Source of the DNA: Membranipora membranacea
Taxonomy: Eukaryota > Bryozoa > Gymnolaemata > Cheilostomatida > Membraniporidae
Direction of reading: 5' to 3'
NCBI GenBank assembly: GCA_914767715.1
Contig: OU612070.1
Coordinates: 24,232,025 to 24,296,024, forward strand
DNA: 64,000 nucleotides
The position numbers and the translations under genes were made by a program. This document shows positions 47,201-58,916 of this stretch, in pieces. Within the stretch, counting starts at the first letter, position 1. Each line of letters starts with the position of its first letter. Under the pieces are notes generated by a model. That model was not told where the DNA came from. It ran no database searches and saw only the letters and a program-made list of their open reading frames with translations.

Positions 47201-50200
47201 CGGATAGTTTCCAGACCAGACTCAAAGCAAGAGAAATCAGAGAAATGATCAACCTTCTTGTTGTAATGTGTATCTGTTTGTCTTGGATACAATACAGGAC
47301 TTTTTTGATGTTTTAGGCAGAAATATGTTGATCACGAGATTGCTAAGAGGAAAGGCCTGATTGTAGAAGATTCTGAACAGAGGAATAAGTAAGTACCACT
47401 AACAATGTATCTCATAACGGATAGCATAGTAGTACCATATGTATATACTAGTATTATTTAATCCTCTACTGTGCACTTGCAACGCGTAACAGATAGTAGA
47501 GTAGTACAGTGTGTACTGGTACAATCCCATCCTCCACTGTACATTTCTAGGGCGACAACACAAAAATAACCATTCTCCAAGTGTTCCTACACCTCTCTCA
47601 GGGTACCACATTAGAAACTAAGATCTAGGATCTGTCTGTCTGTCTGCCTGCCTGCCTGCCTGAATTCATCAGGCTTGTGTCAGACCCACATGTTAAACTT
47701 GGCACCTGATTACTGTTTTATAACCAGGCCTGCTGTCCCAGTTATGCGATAACCTACCTGTGATTATTATTGTCATACTTAGCACAACTATTGTGATCAA
47801 TAAACTTACTCTAAAGTGGATCAATGTGTAAATTTCAAATTTTTGTGAAATACAAGACAAATTGGAGTTGTCACATCTCACCCCAAAAGCTTCAATGAGT
47901 TGACAACTCCACATAGAAGATAAAGTCTTAAGTTTTCTAAATGCTCTATTGTGTCTTTCCATGCCAGTAAAATAACTCATAAAGACATACATAAATATAT
48001 GCATATATATAATATAATTATCTGTAATTAAAAAGGTTTACCAGATGGTTAAAACACTCTGATAAAATGTCTAAGAATCTCTTGTATATTATTACAGGAA
48101 GAATGACCCTGAGTCTGTATTATACCAGCTTCCTGAACATCTGATAGTCGAATCATCCATCACTAAATCTGAGGATATGTTATCTAATCAGATGCTGTCT
48201 GGTATTCCTGAGGTGGATCTCGGCATCGCGTAAGTACTCCAATCAGATCAGGGCCAATCATCAACCCAAATATATCATCTAAATTCCACACTGTTTGGTT
48301 GTCTTTACATAGTTAGGCCCTTTTGTTATTCAGTGGGAAATCTGGAATGTCATGGGTGAGCCATAATTTGGTCTATGTAATTTGTTCAACTAGAAAGAGA
48401 GGATCAAACTTAAAAGTCTCCAAATCTGCTTCAAGCAATATGAGATGCTTAAATGGATATGTTCTCAGTTGACTTATAACATGTGATTCTACCTTGCACA
48501 CTATAGCAAGTACTGTTTTTATGAAAAAGGCGCTTTTTTGCTGACTTGACATTCTATTTTCCAATGTGTGCATGGCGCGAGAGATTTTTTCGGACCACTT
48601 AGTGATGGTGTAAATTAGATATTGAATGTAGTACCACTCATCTCAGTACCAAACATATTTTCTAGAGCTAAAATAAGAAATATTGAAGCTACAGAGGAAG
48701 CCAAACAGAAAGTAATGAAGGAGCGTATGAAGAAAAAAGAGGAAGCCTCTGACTTTGTCCCAACTAATATGGCTGTGAACTTTGTGCAGCATGACAGGTA
48801 ATCTTGGGGCACCTGGCGGGGAGACTTTGGGGCACCTGACAGGTATACTGAGGCGCACTTGGCAGGTATACTGAGAAATCACCTGGCAGGTATACTGAAG
48901 GGCACCTGGTGTGATACTGAGGGGACACCTGGCAGGTATACTGAGGGGCACCTGACAGGTATACTGGGAAATTACCTGGCAGGTATACTGAGGGGGCACC
49001 TGACAGGTATACTGAGGGGCACCTGACAGGTATACTGAGGGGCACATGACAGGTATACTAAGGGGAATACCTGGCAGGTTTATGGAGGGGGCACCTGACA
49101 GGCATACTAAAGGGTACATGACAGGTATACTGAGGGGCACCTGACAGGTATACTGAGGGGCACATGACAGTAATACTAAGGGGGATACCTGGCAGGTTTA
49201 TGGAGGGGGGGGGGGGCACCTGGCAGGTATACTAAAGGGTACATGACACAGACTTTGTGAAAATCAGCCTGTACCTTGATTTCCGACTGATGCAATGAGT
49301 GCAGTACTGAACTGACCCTTTTATGTTTCTTTGGTATATATTTGATTGAGATCCCTAACACAGAATCAAAAGTCAGTAATATAACTAAGAGAGGAGATAA
49401 TGAAAAATCTTCTTGAAATTAGTGGTTAATTTATTTCGACAACAGTAGAAGTTGGTAACACTTTTACAAGGTCAGGAATATAAATACCCAATAAACTACA
49501 GTATACAAATTATCAACACTTGGCAGGATTTTTTTTTGTGAAGACGTTGGGCCTTGAAGTTTTACTAGTAAACCTGTAGTACTCAAGTACCCACTTGGTT
49601 ATTTTGAAAAGCATTTTATTATTCTTACTCAGTCGGGTTGTTAATTTTAAAAATCAAGCACTTCGCTGACCTAGAATAGGGTTTTCCAAGAAACTGTTGG
49701 TTCATTACCGTGGTGACGCAGTCCCTCGATGGTCTCGACTATGATACACTCGGAAGTTTGCATCCTGGTCTATAAGTTTACTGTTTTCAGCTGATGTAAT
49801 TGTATTTGTATTTATCAGGTATGAATAAGTGCATGATTAGTTGTTTGTATAGTATGGACTGGTCTTTGTAGTCTTAGAATTAGGGTCAGCGGGGTCAGGC
49901 ATTAAGACTTCTAGACCAAATAATATTAGCTACTCAGTGCTAGGTTTAGTAATGTATGGATAATCCACCCGAGTAGGTGGTGGCTCAGTTGGTTTGAAGC
50001 GCCAGCCTTTTAGCATGCAAATGTTGAAAGTCGTAGGTTGGAATCCAGCTGCAGTCCATCGACCATCCGACCTGTCTGCAAACAGAAAGCAACCAGATGC
50101 TGTTTCGCCACTAAAGCACTAAAATTTCGCCGCTCATGCTTCGGGATGTAACGTGTGATAAGACATCTGATTTTAATCAATATTTAAACAACCATACAAC

Positions 50201-50361
50201 ATTATTATGTAACAGGGCTGGTCAAACTGATTTTAAATAATACTTTTCTTATTTTATATAGATATAAGGTGGACTCTTCCATGCTACCTCAGGTTAATGT
50301 AGATAAGTCAAAAGATGAGAAAACTATGGAGAAATTTAAAGAGAAGCTAACTCGCAGGTGA
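44286..50361 (+). CDS. C9orf78 / TLS1 family spliceosome-associated protein
   Basis: Seven exons: 44286-44422, 45493-45566, 46630-46807, 47317-47388, 48098-48229, 48666-48797 and 50262-50361; 825 nt, 274 aa (human about 289). All introns are GT-AG and the frame is kept. Residues 1-45 are basic then acidic (FKKKKKQRAVRQRRGSSDDDD). Conserved blocks follow: LRKRPKGIS, DDPFKITTGGFIDM, FAAETNTRDEDAEM, YVDHEIAKRKG, MLSNQMLSGIPEVDLGI (the family hallmark) and FVPTNMAVNFVQHDR. The C-terminus is short (EKFKEKLTRR, stop). Family members are nuclear and bind the spliceosomal helicase BRR2 and PRPF8, affecting 3' splice-site choice; yeast TLS1 links to telomere-gene splicing. No damage seen. The introns carry SINEs, a minisatellite and hairpins. 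AATAAA at 50666-50671 may be its polyadenylation signal. Confidence 0.95.
44494..44698. repeat. Pair of poly-G hairpin repeats in inverted orientation
   Basis: AGCCTGTCTTGGCAAGCTTT then GTTCGG and a run of over 20 G (44494-44542), a short return arm (GACAAAGCTTGTCA), and then a reversed copy at 44659-44698 (CCCCCCGCCCAACCGAACAA then AGCTTGTCAAGACAGGCTAA). It lies in intron 1 of the C9orf78 homologue. Confidence 0.75.
45206..45442. mobile_element. Fold-back MITE of about 235 bp
   Basis: The left arm (CCAGCTACTGCTGTCACTCA, CTTTGAATTCTGTATAGCTC) and right arm in complement (AAACTACTGCTGCCACACAG, TTATTGAATTCTGTATTGCTC) pair around a centre near 45325 (CACCTAATGGGCAAAT with TTTGGTCATTAGGTGA). In intron 1 of the C9orf78 homologue. 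No coding capacity. Confidence 0.7.
47633..47662 (+). repeat. (CTGT/CTGC)n microsatellite
   Basis: Seven tetranucleotide units, TGTC changing to TGCC, in intron 4 of the C9orf78 homologue. Confidence 0.85.
48798..49250 (+). repeat. Minisatellite, unit near GGGGCACCTGGCAGGTATACTGA
   Basis: About 19 units of 20-26 bases starting directly at the donor of exon 6 of the C9orf78 homologue. Each unit contains ACCTGNCAGGT, a small palindrome, and most contain CAGGTATACT or CAGGTAATAC, which resembles a splice donor. Some units (CATGACAGGTAATAC) copy the true exon 6 junction (CATGACAG/GTAATC). Open frames across it on the minus strand are repeat artefacts. Confidence 0.9.
49970..50195 (+). mobile_element. 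tRNA-derived SINE
   Basis: A box GGTGGCTCAGTTGGTTTGAA, B box GGTTGGAATCC, then a body (CCGACCTGTCTGCAAACAGA, TTTCGCCGCTCATGCTTCGG) and 3' end (GACATCTGATTTTAATC). The body matches the copy at 59611-59825. In intron 6 of the C9orf78 homologue. Confidence 0.75.
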
Positions 50362-50482
50362 TAATACACCTCATGCTGAACTTAGTAAGATTAATGTGGG
50401 TAGGAGTTATTCGCCGCTTTACGGCGTAACAAACTCTAATATAGAAACATAACACTCAACACTGTACACCAGAGGTATGCTG

Positions 50483-50551
50483 TTAGCCTGTCCTGACAAG
50501 CTTTGTTCGGTTTGGGGGGGGGGGGGGTTAAAGCTTGTCAAGCCAGGCTAG
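50483..50551. repeat. Poly-G hairpin repeat
   Basis: TTAGCCTGTCCTGACAAGCT then TTGTTCGGTTT, a G run of about 14, and TTAAAGCTTGTCAAGCCAGG with CTA. The same arms occur at 42887 and 44494. It lies in the 3' region of the C9orf78 homologue. Confidence 0.8.
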
Positions 50552-51445
50552 TATGATGTCAGAATGTTTTCAGGGAAATGGCACGATTGCGACTGGAACA
50601 GCATACTTCCAATGTGTGTCGAGATTCGCCTCTCTCTTACATTGAGGCCTGCCATCTCATTTATTAATAAATATTTTACTCTCACTTGGGTTCTTAGTTA
50701 CTATACTGTACTTCATTTTCCTGAGTAAACCCAAAGGGATAATGACATTAACAACCGTAGAAATTTATTATGTCAGCATATACACTTTATAATAGACACA
50801 CTGAAATTATCTTTTTAATTTCTGGGGATGAAACGTCCTATTGAGTCAACTGCTGTGCGGTCAGCTGTGACCCTACTATTACATATGTACATTTCAATAC
50901 ATAAGATATTACAATATATTCTATAGTCTTATTGGAAAAAATGACACTGTTTTTGTTCTTCGTGTCAAACTAAGGTTATCATTTGACATTTATTCACACT
51001 TGTGTATGTATGGCTGATAAACAACAAGGCCACTCCTCCAAAATTATCTGGAAATAAGTTCAAAACTCTAATATATTTCCTGTGAGACATGTTGCACACC
51101 CAAACAATTTCCTATTTATAACAGTCCTGTTTTTTCCAGTCACTATATATCTTATACCTTATAACAAATTATATCATCAATCAATGAAAAAGCTTATCCA
51201 GTAAGCAATCGGAAATTTATTCATCCGAGCTGTTTTGTATTGCAATTCTCGCCTGAGCTTATTTATCAATTTCTCAACGCATCTCATAGCTACTTGACGC
51301 CATTGATTTACCAATATAGGTGCATTAAAATCTGTTTCATAGCATATTTTATTACATACCAACTCATTGTTGTGTGTGTCAGCAAAAAAATATCATCGTC
51401 TTTGAATTGTAATAATCGTGTCCTGATTCGGAACAAGGGGCAGAG

Positions 51446-54400
51446 ATGGAGAATAGCAAGTCAGACACAGGCTTACTCAGTAAAACTACGAGACCTGAGA
51501 ACAAATCGAGATGGGGATCATTCAAGGTAACTCGTGATAATTTAATGACTCCAACTATAATCTCAATTAGTATAAAACCAGGTAACTTGGTTCGGTACTT
51601 ATACTCAAGGTAACTGTGATACATTTTTAGTTATATAAACTCATAATGGTTAAGAACTTAATGGCTTAGTACTAAATCTATAAGTGATTAATGATAGAAT
51701 ATTATGACTCCGTTCATGCATGGCCTTCCGTACTTCTGTGTAATTATTGAACGAAGAACATCTATGATGGATCAACCCTCTTGATTGAAATATATTAAAT
51801 TATTCTTAACAGGACAGTTGAATGCTTGTACATGGTTACCATTGTATGTTATATTGTGTATTTTTATTTTACCAGGCGTGGTTTCACCGATCAACCAAGC
51901 TGTTGGGTAGTTTGGTGGCCCGTCTGCTATTTTTAGCTCACTCTGTGATGTGTGTAGTGATAGCAGTATCTAGTATAGATAAGGATTATGTGTATGTCCT
52001 CTGCTTACCCCTGTCCCTGCTGGTAGTTGAAGGTTATCTCACACTTAAAGTAAGGAGGAATGTAGAATGGAAGTGGTGAGTAGACTAGCCTTCATTTGTG
52101 ATACTGTGATATTACATTTGTTACGTGATATACCTGGTCCTTATTGCTTGAGAACCCAGAAATAAAGGTTTGATATATGTAAACACTTTGTCTTGACTAG
52201 GGCTGCTTTAAAAAGCGTAGCAACTCATTGTCAGTTTCTCTTATTATTAATCTAAATTTTTTTTAATTTCGGACAATGAGCCTGAAACTCACCGCATCTA
52301 CCCACACCCCCCCCCCCTCATAATTAGCTCTCTTTTCTCGCAAACTGCCCAATCCTTTTTTCTCTCTAGCCTCTACGGCTCTGATTCGTGGTTTATATAC
52401 AATACAAACGAAGATCTAAGTGTTCACACCATAAACATGTAAATACTTACATGTTTATGGTTCACACATAAATCTTAAATAACAAAAAAAAACATAAATA
52501 ATTTCAAAATATATGGTTCACTGTTTGTTGAATATTCCAAATTGCTCAAATCCTCATTAGCTTCTGCAGCTTAGATTTATGGTGCCCAAAGCCACTGATA
52601 TATTTGTAGCTCAAAATACTTGTATGGTCAGGCAAAATTATATGTGTTAGGGTTGGCGTGTCACTTCTCTATTGCGAAAATAGACATGCATAAGACTGCT
52701 TCAGCATAGATGCTGTCGAGGGAGAAATCGAGCGCTTGGAGAGTAGCATGTGTAAATACTCCCTAAAGCCCTACATAATCCTCAAAGTGCCTAAACCAAT
52801 CAGATTGAGATGCTATGTCACGTTCATTGAGTGCGTTTTTATTTACCATCTGTGCACTGATTTTGTGGTCATATGTCCAATTCATGTGAAAAATCTATTG
52901 ACAATGTGATCTCCACAGCAGGTTATCTAGCAGGATGCAGATTCTCCGACATATCTGATATCTATGAACGTTGTTTTCACAATAAGTGCCTCAGAATGTA
53001 CGCCACTGAGAATGACCCTCTTTTTGAGCTAGATAAGCTACCTTCAGGGCGCTACCGTGCCTTGAAGTGTAGAGTTGATACTCATAAGAACTGTTTTAGA
53101 GCAGGAGAGGTATACACCCGAGGGTGCTAGGGGCTGGAACAATCAACAATGAAAGCTCCCCCAGTGGGACTCGAACCCACAACTCCTGCGGCACTAATCG
53201 CCTGGCAGTGAATAGCAAGCGCGCTAACCGCAATGCATCAAATTTTTAAATAAAACATTTTTCTGAGTATCATTTTATAACGGTACAACACTGCAACATT
53301 TTTATATTATACAGTATTTTAATATTTTTATTATGAGCTCAACAGACGCTTTTATTTCTCAACCACTCGGCAGAGACAGAATAAATTATCCTATCCTATC
53401 CTATCCTAATCTGAACTATTCACCCAGTCTCATCCTCTGAAACATACCTATTATAAATGTCATGAAAAATTGCTGCAGCTTGACATATTATTATTATTGT
53501 TCATATCGAATGTCAATTAGCCATGGGACAATGGGCTTATATGGAACTGACAAGACTTCCTTTCTCAGAAATATCAACAGGTCATGTTTAAACATTCCTG
53601 ACGTAAACGACACACTGATATAGCTCTGAAGGCATAGTTTTTTCCAGCATTGCCATGATAAAACCGTCATTATGTAGTAATATAAGATGATCTATCAAAA
53701 GATGGGCCTAGGTCAGAAAAGCTGGGAAAATTGGTCAATTCATTCAAATCAGATTAAAATAAATGTACATTTTTTTATTATCAGTAATTTAATCAGATTT
53801 GAATGAAATTTTCATGAGTTACATGATATGAATTACGGCTTATTTTTTATAGGTTCACACCATGCATCGCTATATACCAGCTGTGTACTGTGCCTTCAAT
53901 ATGGCTCATGGAATATCGAGAGTATGGTCGAAGGACAGAAACCGATTCCATATCAGATAAGTTATCAACTACTACAATATCACCACAAGCAGGGACCACA
54001 ATAATACCCGGTGTACTACACTCTGCTATCAGAAGAAGTGTTAATGCCTCTTCCCTCGGTAACATGACAACAGAGTCGACAGGAACAATGGGCGAACTTA
54101 CCTCCGCCACAAGTGTCCATATCACAACGACCTTGACCGCAATGCTTCCTAACCTTACCACTCAGCTTATTACTGCTGCTAGCTCCAACTTTTTGACAAA
54201 CAGTACTAGTAATCTCACTTTATCCTCCACTTTGTCGCTTCTATCTAACAGCAGCAGTGAGGCAGTGACTACGACTACAGCATCACTGTCAGCTCTCGGT
54301 AATATAACCTCTTCTACTGCCCCTCACACAAGTGTGTACAGTAACTCTACTACCACGGCTACAACATCAGCTTACCCTCTAAGTAACACAACGATATCTA

Positions 54401-56947
54401 CTGTGCTGTCGACACTCACTGCAGGAGTAAGTGCCGGAGTAGGTGTAATCAGTAACCTGTCTAGCCCCTCACCTCTGATAGGCGAAGAGCTTATCAGATG
54501 CCTGAAGACAGATCAGATAAACCTCACATCTCAAAACTGGACAGGTAAATCATTGGTAAGTCTGTTTTACCTGCAATAGTCCATTTTTATGTTTGCGGTT
54601 AGCCTGAGATGTTACAGTTAGGTCTGACCACCTCACTGATATAACCATAAACAACATCAACATATAAATAAGTAATTCTATATTAAACATATGAAAAAAG
54701 TAATTGCATGTTTACGCCTTACAACAAAAGCCTGATAAACCTTAATCTTCACAGTGGGAGTTGTGCTCTCTGATATAAAATTATTTACATTACCCATACA
54801 AGTTGTGAGCTCAATAATGATTCTCTTGATCAGTATTTGACAACTCCAACTTGTGTATACAGAAATTGAACCACATATGTGCTACTGCTGGGTGGATAGT
54901 TTGTGTTTGCAGAAATTAAAAGAATAATTTGACTATATTATCAACAAAAGTTATTTCCAAAACAAAGCAAACAATGATTGTTCAATCTTATCTTATCCCA
55001 ATTTCTTGATATTTCTGAAGTTAAAAAAAAGATCCGAATTTCTTGCTGCTAACCATCTCCATGTGGCTTTGTTCCATCACTCTGGCTGTCACAAACCCCA
55101 ACCCAACATGAGTAAGATAATTTGAAATATCTTCAATTAATCACTTGAGTCCGTTGAACATTTCATTATCAACTACTTTTCCCAAAGTCTGAGCGCTTAA
55201 ACAGGCATTGTGCCATAGTTTTATACATAGACTAATGTTTTCAAAGCAGTGTTTCAGCTAGCAATGTCATCATATCTTTTATTTTTCAGAGTGTGACAAT
55301 AAAAGGTATATGTAACTGCTCACCGTGTGTCCCTTTCATGGAGCAGATGCTCTTACTTATAATGATAGTTGGGAGATGGTTACTGCCGAGAGGTCAGCAC
55401 CTAACCGCGTGAGTACACTTGTGTGTACCACTATAACTTGTGATATCTCTTGTACCTGCCTGACTGCATCGACAATGTTATAAGATGGCTCAGTAAAGTT
55501 CTTTGGGTTCATTTTTTGTACTTTGTCAAACATTCCAATTAACAAGGTTGGTGGGTATCAACCTCAGCTCAAGCAGATATTCTGTGATCAAGAAAATCAG
55601 ATCACAGTGTTCAGAAAAAACCTAGCTTGGACTACCTGTCTTTGATGATTTAAAGCTTGGTAACATTTGTCTCGTTGTGTTGTGTGGCCTTTGCTTTATA
55701 GAATCTAGTGTACTGCCTTGATGCCATATTATGGTATTATAAAACATGATATATAGTTTCTAGTTTGCTGCCTTGATGCTATATAATACATGATACATAG
55801 CTTCATCTGTAACGCCTTGATGACTTTCTGTTGTAGAGATCAGAAGGCACAGCTTCTACTTGTGAATATAGCCATAGCTGCTGATATACTGGAGCTGTTT
55901 GATCTGTTGAAGGAGAGAGAAGTGGGGCACAACTTCACACTAGTGATGGTTGTACTTATATTATGGAGTTGTTCACTCGTACAGGTAAGATCACTAAATA
56001 TCTGTTGTTCACTGATACCCCAGGAAAGCCTTAAAGCCTTGTACCCACCAATGTGCTTTTTTAATCTCAGGAATTTCTAAGATTTTGCACTGGCAATCAT
56101 TAAAGAATTTGTGGGTACCACAAAATGCAGCACAACATATCGCACAACATATCGCGCGAAAGTAGAATCAATTCTACTTTCGTGCGAAGGTATTTGTAAA
56201 CGCACGATCTCTGTGTATTTAGTACCCATCAATCACAGCAATGCACAAGTGGTCGTGCATGATCGCAGATGAGTTCCTGGGACAGTTATGCAGTTGATGG
56301 GTACCAGGCTTAAGGCTTGTAACAGCAAAAATCATAGCTGGCTGACATTTCTTCAACATCAGTATTTACACTTACAACCACCTCAACAAGTGAAAACCGG
56401 TGCTAGCTAACATCTTTTCACACCTGAACTAGAGAAGCTAGACTCCAGCTGATATTTGCTCTGCTAGAGTATGTATGTATGCATGATAACCTAGTATTGT
56501 GGTCAAACAGCATCACAATAATGATTTCAGATGTGTTCCTGATTGAGAGACATGATAACCCTGTATGGGATTCTTTCTACTTATATAGCTGGTATGTCCT
56601 GCTTACTCTATTTTTAGTTCGCAATTGTTGCCACAGCAACAGCCAAGAAGTCATGCAGAGGCTGTTCTTGTTTTGAGTCTGAGATCTGGTCGCTTGTGGC
56701 CCTCCTGCTACTCGATGATTTCCCGTTTCTAATCATGAGACTCGTCTGTATCATAGCCTACGACCTTAAGAATTACAGCAGCTACTTCTTCACGGCTAAG
56801 AACCTGCTGGTACTTGCTCTTGATGTCAACCGTATCCTCGCTCTCTACAAACAACAGCGTAAGGTCAAGAACTCATCGGCAAAACCCACCGAGATGGAGG
56901 AGGTGCTAGCTGATAGACGTATAAGTCTGTCACACATCAGACGTTGA
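51446..56947 (+). CDS. TMEM26-like multi-pass membrane protein with a Ser/Thr-rich insert
   Basis: Six exons: 51446-51526, 51876-52075, 53853-54555, 55290-55408, 55837-55984 and 56618-56947; 1581 nt, 526 aa (human TMEM26 about 368). GT-AG introns, frame kept. Family blocks: LVARLLFLAHSVMCVV, VRRNVEWKWF, VPSIWLMEY, FMEQMLLLIMIVGRWLLPRG, AADILELFDLL, SEIWSLVALLLLDDFPFLIM and FFTAKNLLVLALDVNRILAL. About eight membrane segments. Exon 3 adds some 200 residues between the third and fourth segments: almost all Ser, Thr, Ala, Asn and Leu, with many N-x-S/T sites (LSNSSSE, SNFLTNSTSNLT). This mucin-like loop is not usual in TMEM26 and is probably extracellular and glycosylated. The molecular function of the family is unknown. 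AATAAA at 57002-57007 is a good polyadenylation signal, 54 bases after the stop. Confidence 0.9.
52429..52460. repeat. 32 bp palindrome
   Basis: CCATAAACATGTAA(ATAC)TTACATGTTTATGG, perfect arms of 14 bases, in intron 2 of the TMEM26-like gene. Confidence 0.85.
52873..53408 (+). mobile_element. LINE 3' fragment (reverse-transcriptase C-terminus)
   Basis: The frame reads STAGYLAGCRFSDISDIYER, PLFELDKLPSGRYRALKCR and CFRAGEVYTRG, then a frameshift at the WNNQ end, the usual C-terminal region of CR1/jockey-group ORF2. PSGRYR matches the fragment in the right arm (25622-26337). The region ends in (ATCCT)4 at about 53388-53408. A SINE-like unit lies inside at 53150. In intron 2 of the TMEM26-like gene. 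Confidence 0.65.
53150..53240 (-). mobile_element. tRNA-like unit / SINE head
   Basis: On the minus strand it has an A box (GCGGTTAGCGCGCTTGC) and a B box (GTGGGTTCGAGTCCCAC), 50 bases apart as in tRNA-derived promoters. The stems do not make a full cloverleaf, so a SINE head is more likely than a tRNA gene. Confidence 0.5.
56026..56320. mobile_element. Fold-back MITE of about 295 bp
   Basis: Left AAGCCTTAAAGCCTTGTACC faces the right complement AAGCCTTAAGCCTGGTACCC. The centre has a strong palindrome CGAAAGTAGAATCAATTCTA with CTTTCG (about 56153-56180). It lies in intron 5 of the TMEM26-like gene. Confidence 0.7.
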
Positions 56948-57001
56948 GGGGGATAACACACAGCCATTAATTTCACTATGTCCAACTTTATGCCGTTTAG
57001 T

Positions 57002-57007
57002 AATAAA
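57002..57007 (+). terminator. Polyadenylation signal of the TMEM26-like gene
   Basis: AATAAA, 54 bases after the stop codon. It is the first hexamer downstream. Confidence 0.6.
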
Positions 57008-58916
57008 CAGAAGATTAGGCTGCCCCTAAAGAGGGACGCTAGGTGCCCTAAATCCTCATACTGAGAATGTGATACATCCTAGAAAACTAGAACGCATCCT
57101 TGATGTGAGGCCATTAAAGACCTCCTGAACTATGTGTGCAGCAAGCTGCCAAAACTGAAACTTTCACTAATCGACCATTGATAGTGACACTTTGATCTGA
57201 GCCTACGTTATATATAAAGCAACAACTCCAGAGAATTTAGCGCCCTCCTCCACTGCACAATATTAGAGAAATGTGATTTTTTTTCTCTGTGCTTCTTTGT
57301 GACAAAATGCAATATGGTTTGGCCGTGAATATCATATGTGGTGTTTATATAGTGATAGCGAAGCACTGCTTATCAAATGTCACACTAAGACTGTTGATGG
57401 TCATAATATAGTCAGATTTCCTCAGCAGGCTCTTCTTTGTGGCATTTTATATTTCTTGAGTTGTCCCACTATGGAATCACTATTCTTTGTCAAACTTTTC
57501 TAAAGCTGCAGTAAGTGAGTAGTTTTGATTGACACTGATGTTGTGTTAACCTAGCCTCTTTTTGGGCCTTTGAGATGAGGCTAGTGTGACCACATTTTAG
57601 TTAAATATTTGTGGCTGTGATAGTAGGAATTCTACCGCTTGATTCGCATTCTTAGCCTACTACCCAAACATCTTATGCAGGTCTGTGCAGTGTCCATTTA
57701 TGCTTGATAACTTCTCATATCCGTTTATCGTATTCTAGTCAGTCAGTATATACCATACATATACCAAAAACCAATATCTGTACAATTTATTAAAATTATT
57801 ATATTCATGACCATAGAAAGGTTTCCAGAAATCTGCCAGTAAGGATCATATGCTTTGCTTTGTTTTTATTGGATGTAACTGATGTTCACCTGAGGTGTAA
57901 TGTCACTAAGTGAATTGGGGACACAGGTAGCTTTTTTTTTGCAGGATGTTTTCCTCCTAATAAACTTGGAATACTTGAAATATCATATACCTTTATTTCA
58001 TGAATGAAAAAAACACCCTGCATAAAAAATACCTCACAGGCTCACAGGCAAGATGTTTTGCTGGGAGAGTCAAGAATTATTTGCCTGACGGTACCAGCGC
58101 TTTTTGTACTGTATGGAAAGCAGGTTGTTACTCAGTTGTATATTAGTCGATTGACAACCGCTTCCTACAGATTAACCTAGAAGGCGCGATCCGAAAGATT
58201 TGCTGTCACCGACATTGTACAATGTAAGTAGATGTACTCTGTTTGTGTTGTTGTCCGGTACATTTATCTCCAATAGGTTATAGTGCGAAGCTTCTACATA
58301 TTTTTATCTTACTTGGTATGCCATTAAAACCGCATTCTTTGACCCAAACAACTGGTTTTTAAGTGATGACTGCGCGTAATATAGGATTAAATATCTCCGG
58401 GGACACAAAATGAATTATTAGAAACACATTTTAGAAGTCTGACCTGAACACAATATGTGCGAACCACTTTATTCTCCTTTTAGGCAGCCTCTTTGCGAGT
58501 GTGCACCGATCAATTCAGGTTGGTTATCTTTGCACCGTTGCGGTTCGCCTAATTCAATTGAGTTCATTAGCTGAAAACCTGACTCGCCCGCATTCGAAAA
58601 AAAATTGGTCACACAGACTTCTTTTTGGCACTACAGCCACGGCGCACTGAGCCATTATATCAAAGCCGGTCTGCAAGCAGTGTGTACGCAGCATTTACTC
58701 AGAGCAAAGTCTATTTTCACCATTCATTTGTGTCAGAGCACGACCATTAAGTCAAAGACATGTTTTATTCATAGACAATACTTGTTCATGATACTAACAC
58801 AATCGTGATTTAAACAAGCCAACGCTCGCGTCGCTTACACACTTGTCAGATGTCACTCTGATATTTCCAATATTTTTCTCCAGCACTTTCTGGTACAAGT
58901 TTTGCGGAAAGCGAAA
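57008..58916. other. Spacer between the two TMEM26-like genes
   Basis: No supported exon. It should contain the promoter of the second copy; no convincing TATA box near 58800-58890. Confidence 0.5.

Noticed and set aside
48643-49140. 165-codon open frame on the minus strand with repeated PVRCPSVYLSGAP-like units
   Set aside because: It is the translation of the minisatellite in intron 6 of the C9orf78 homologue.
53847-54161. 104-codon open frame on the minus strand
   Set aside because: Shadow of the Ser/Thr-rich exon 3 of the TMEM26-like gene.
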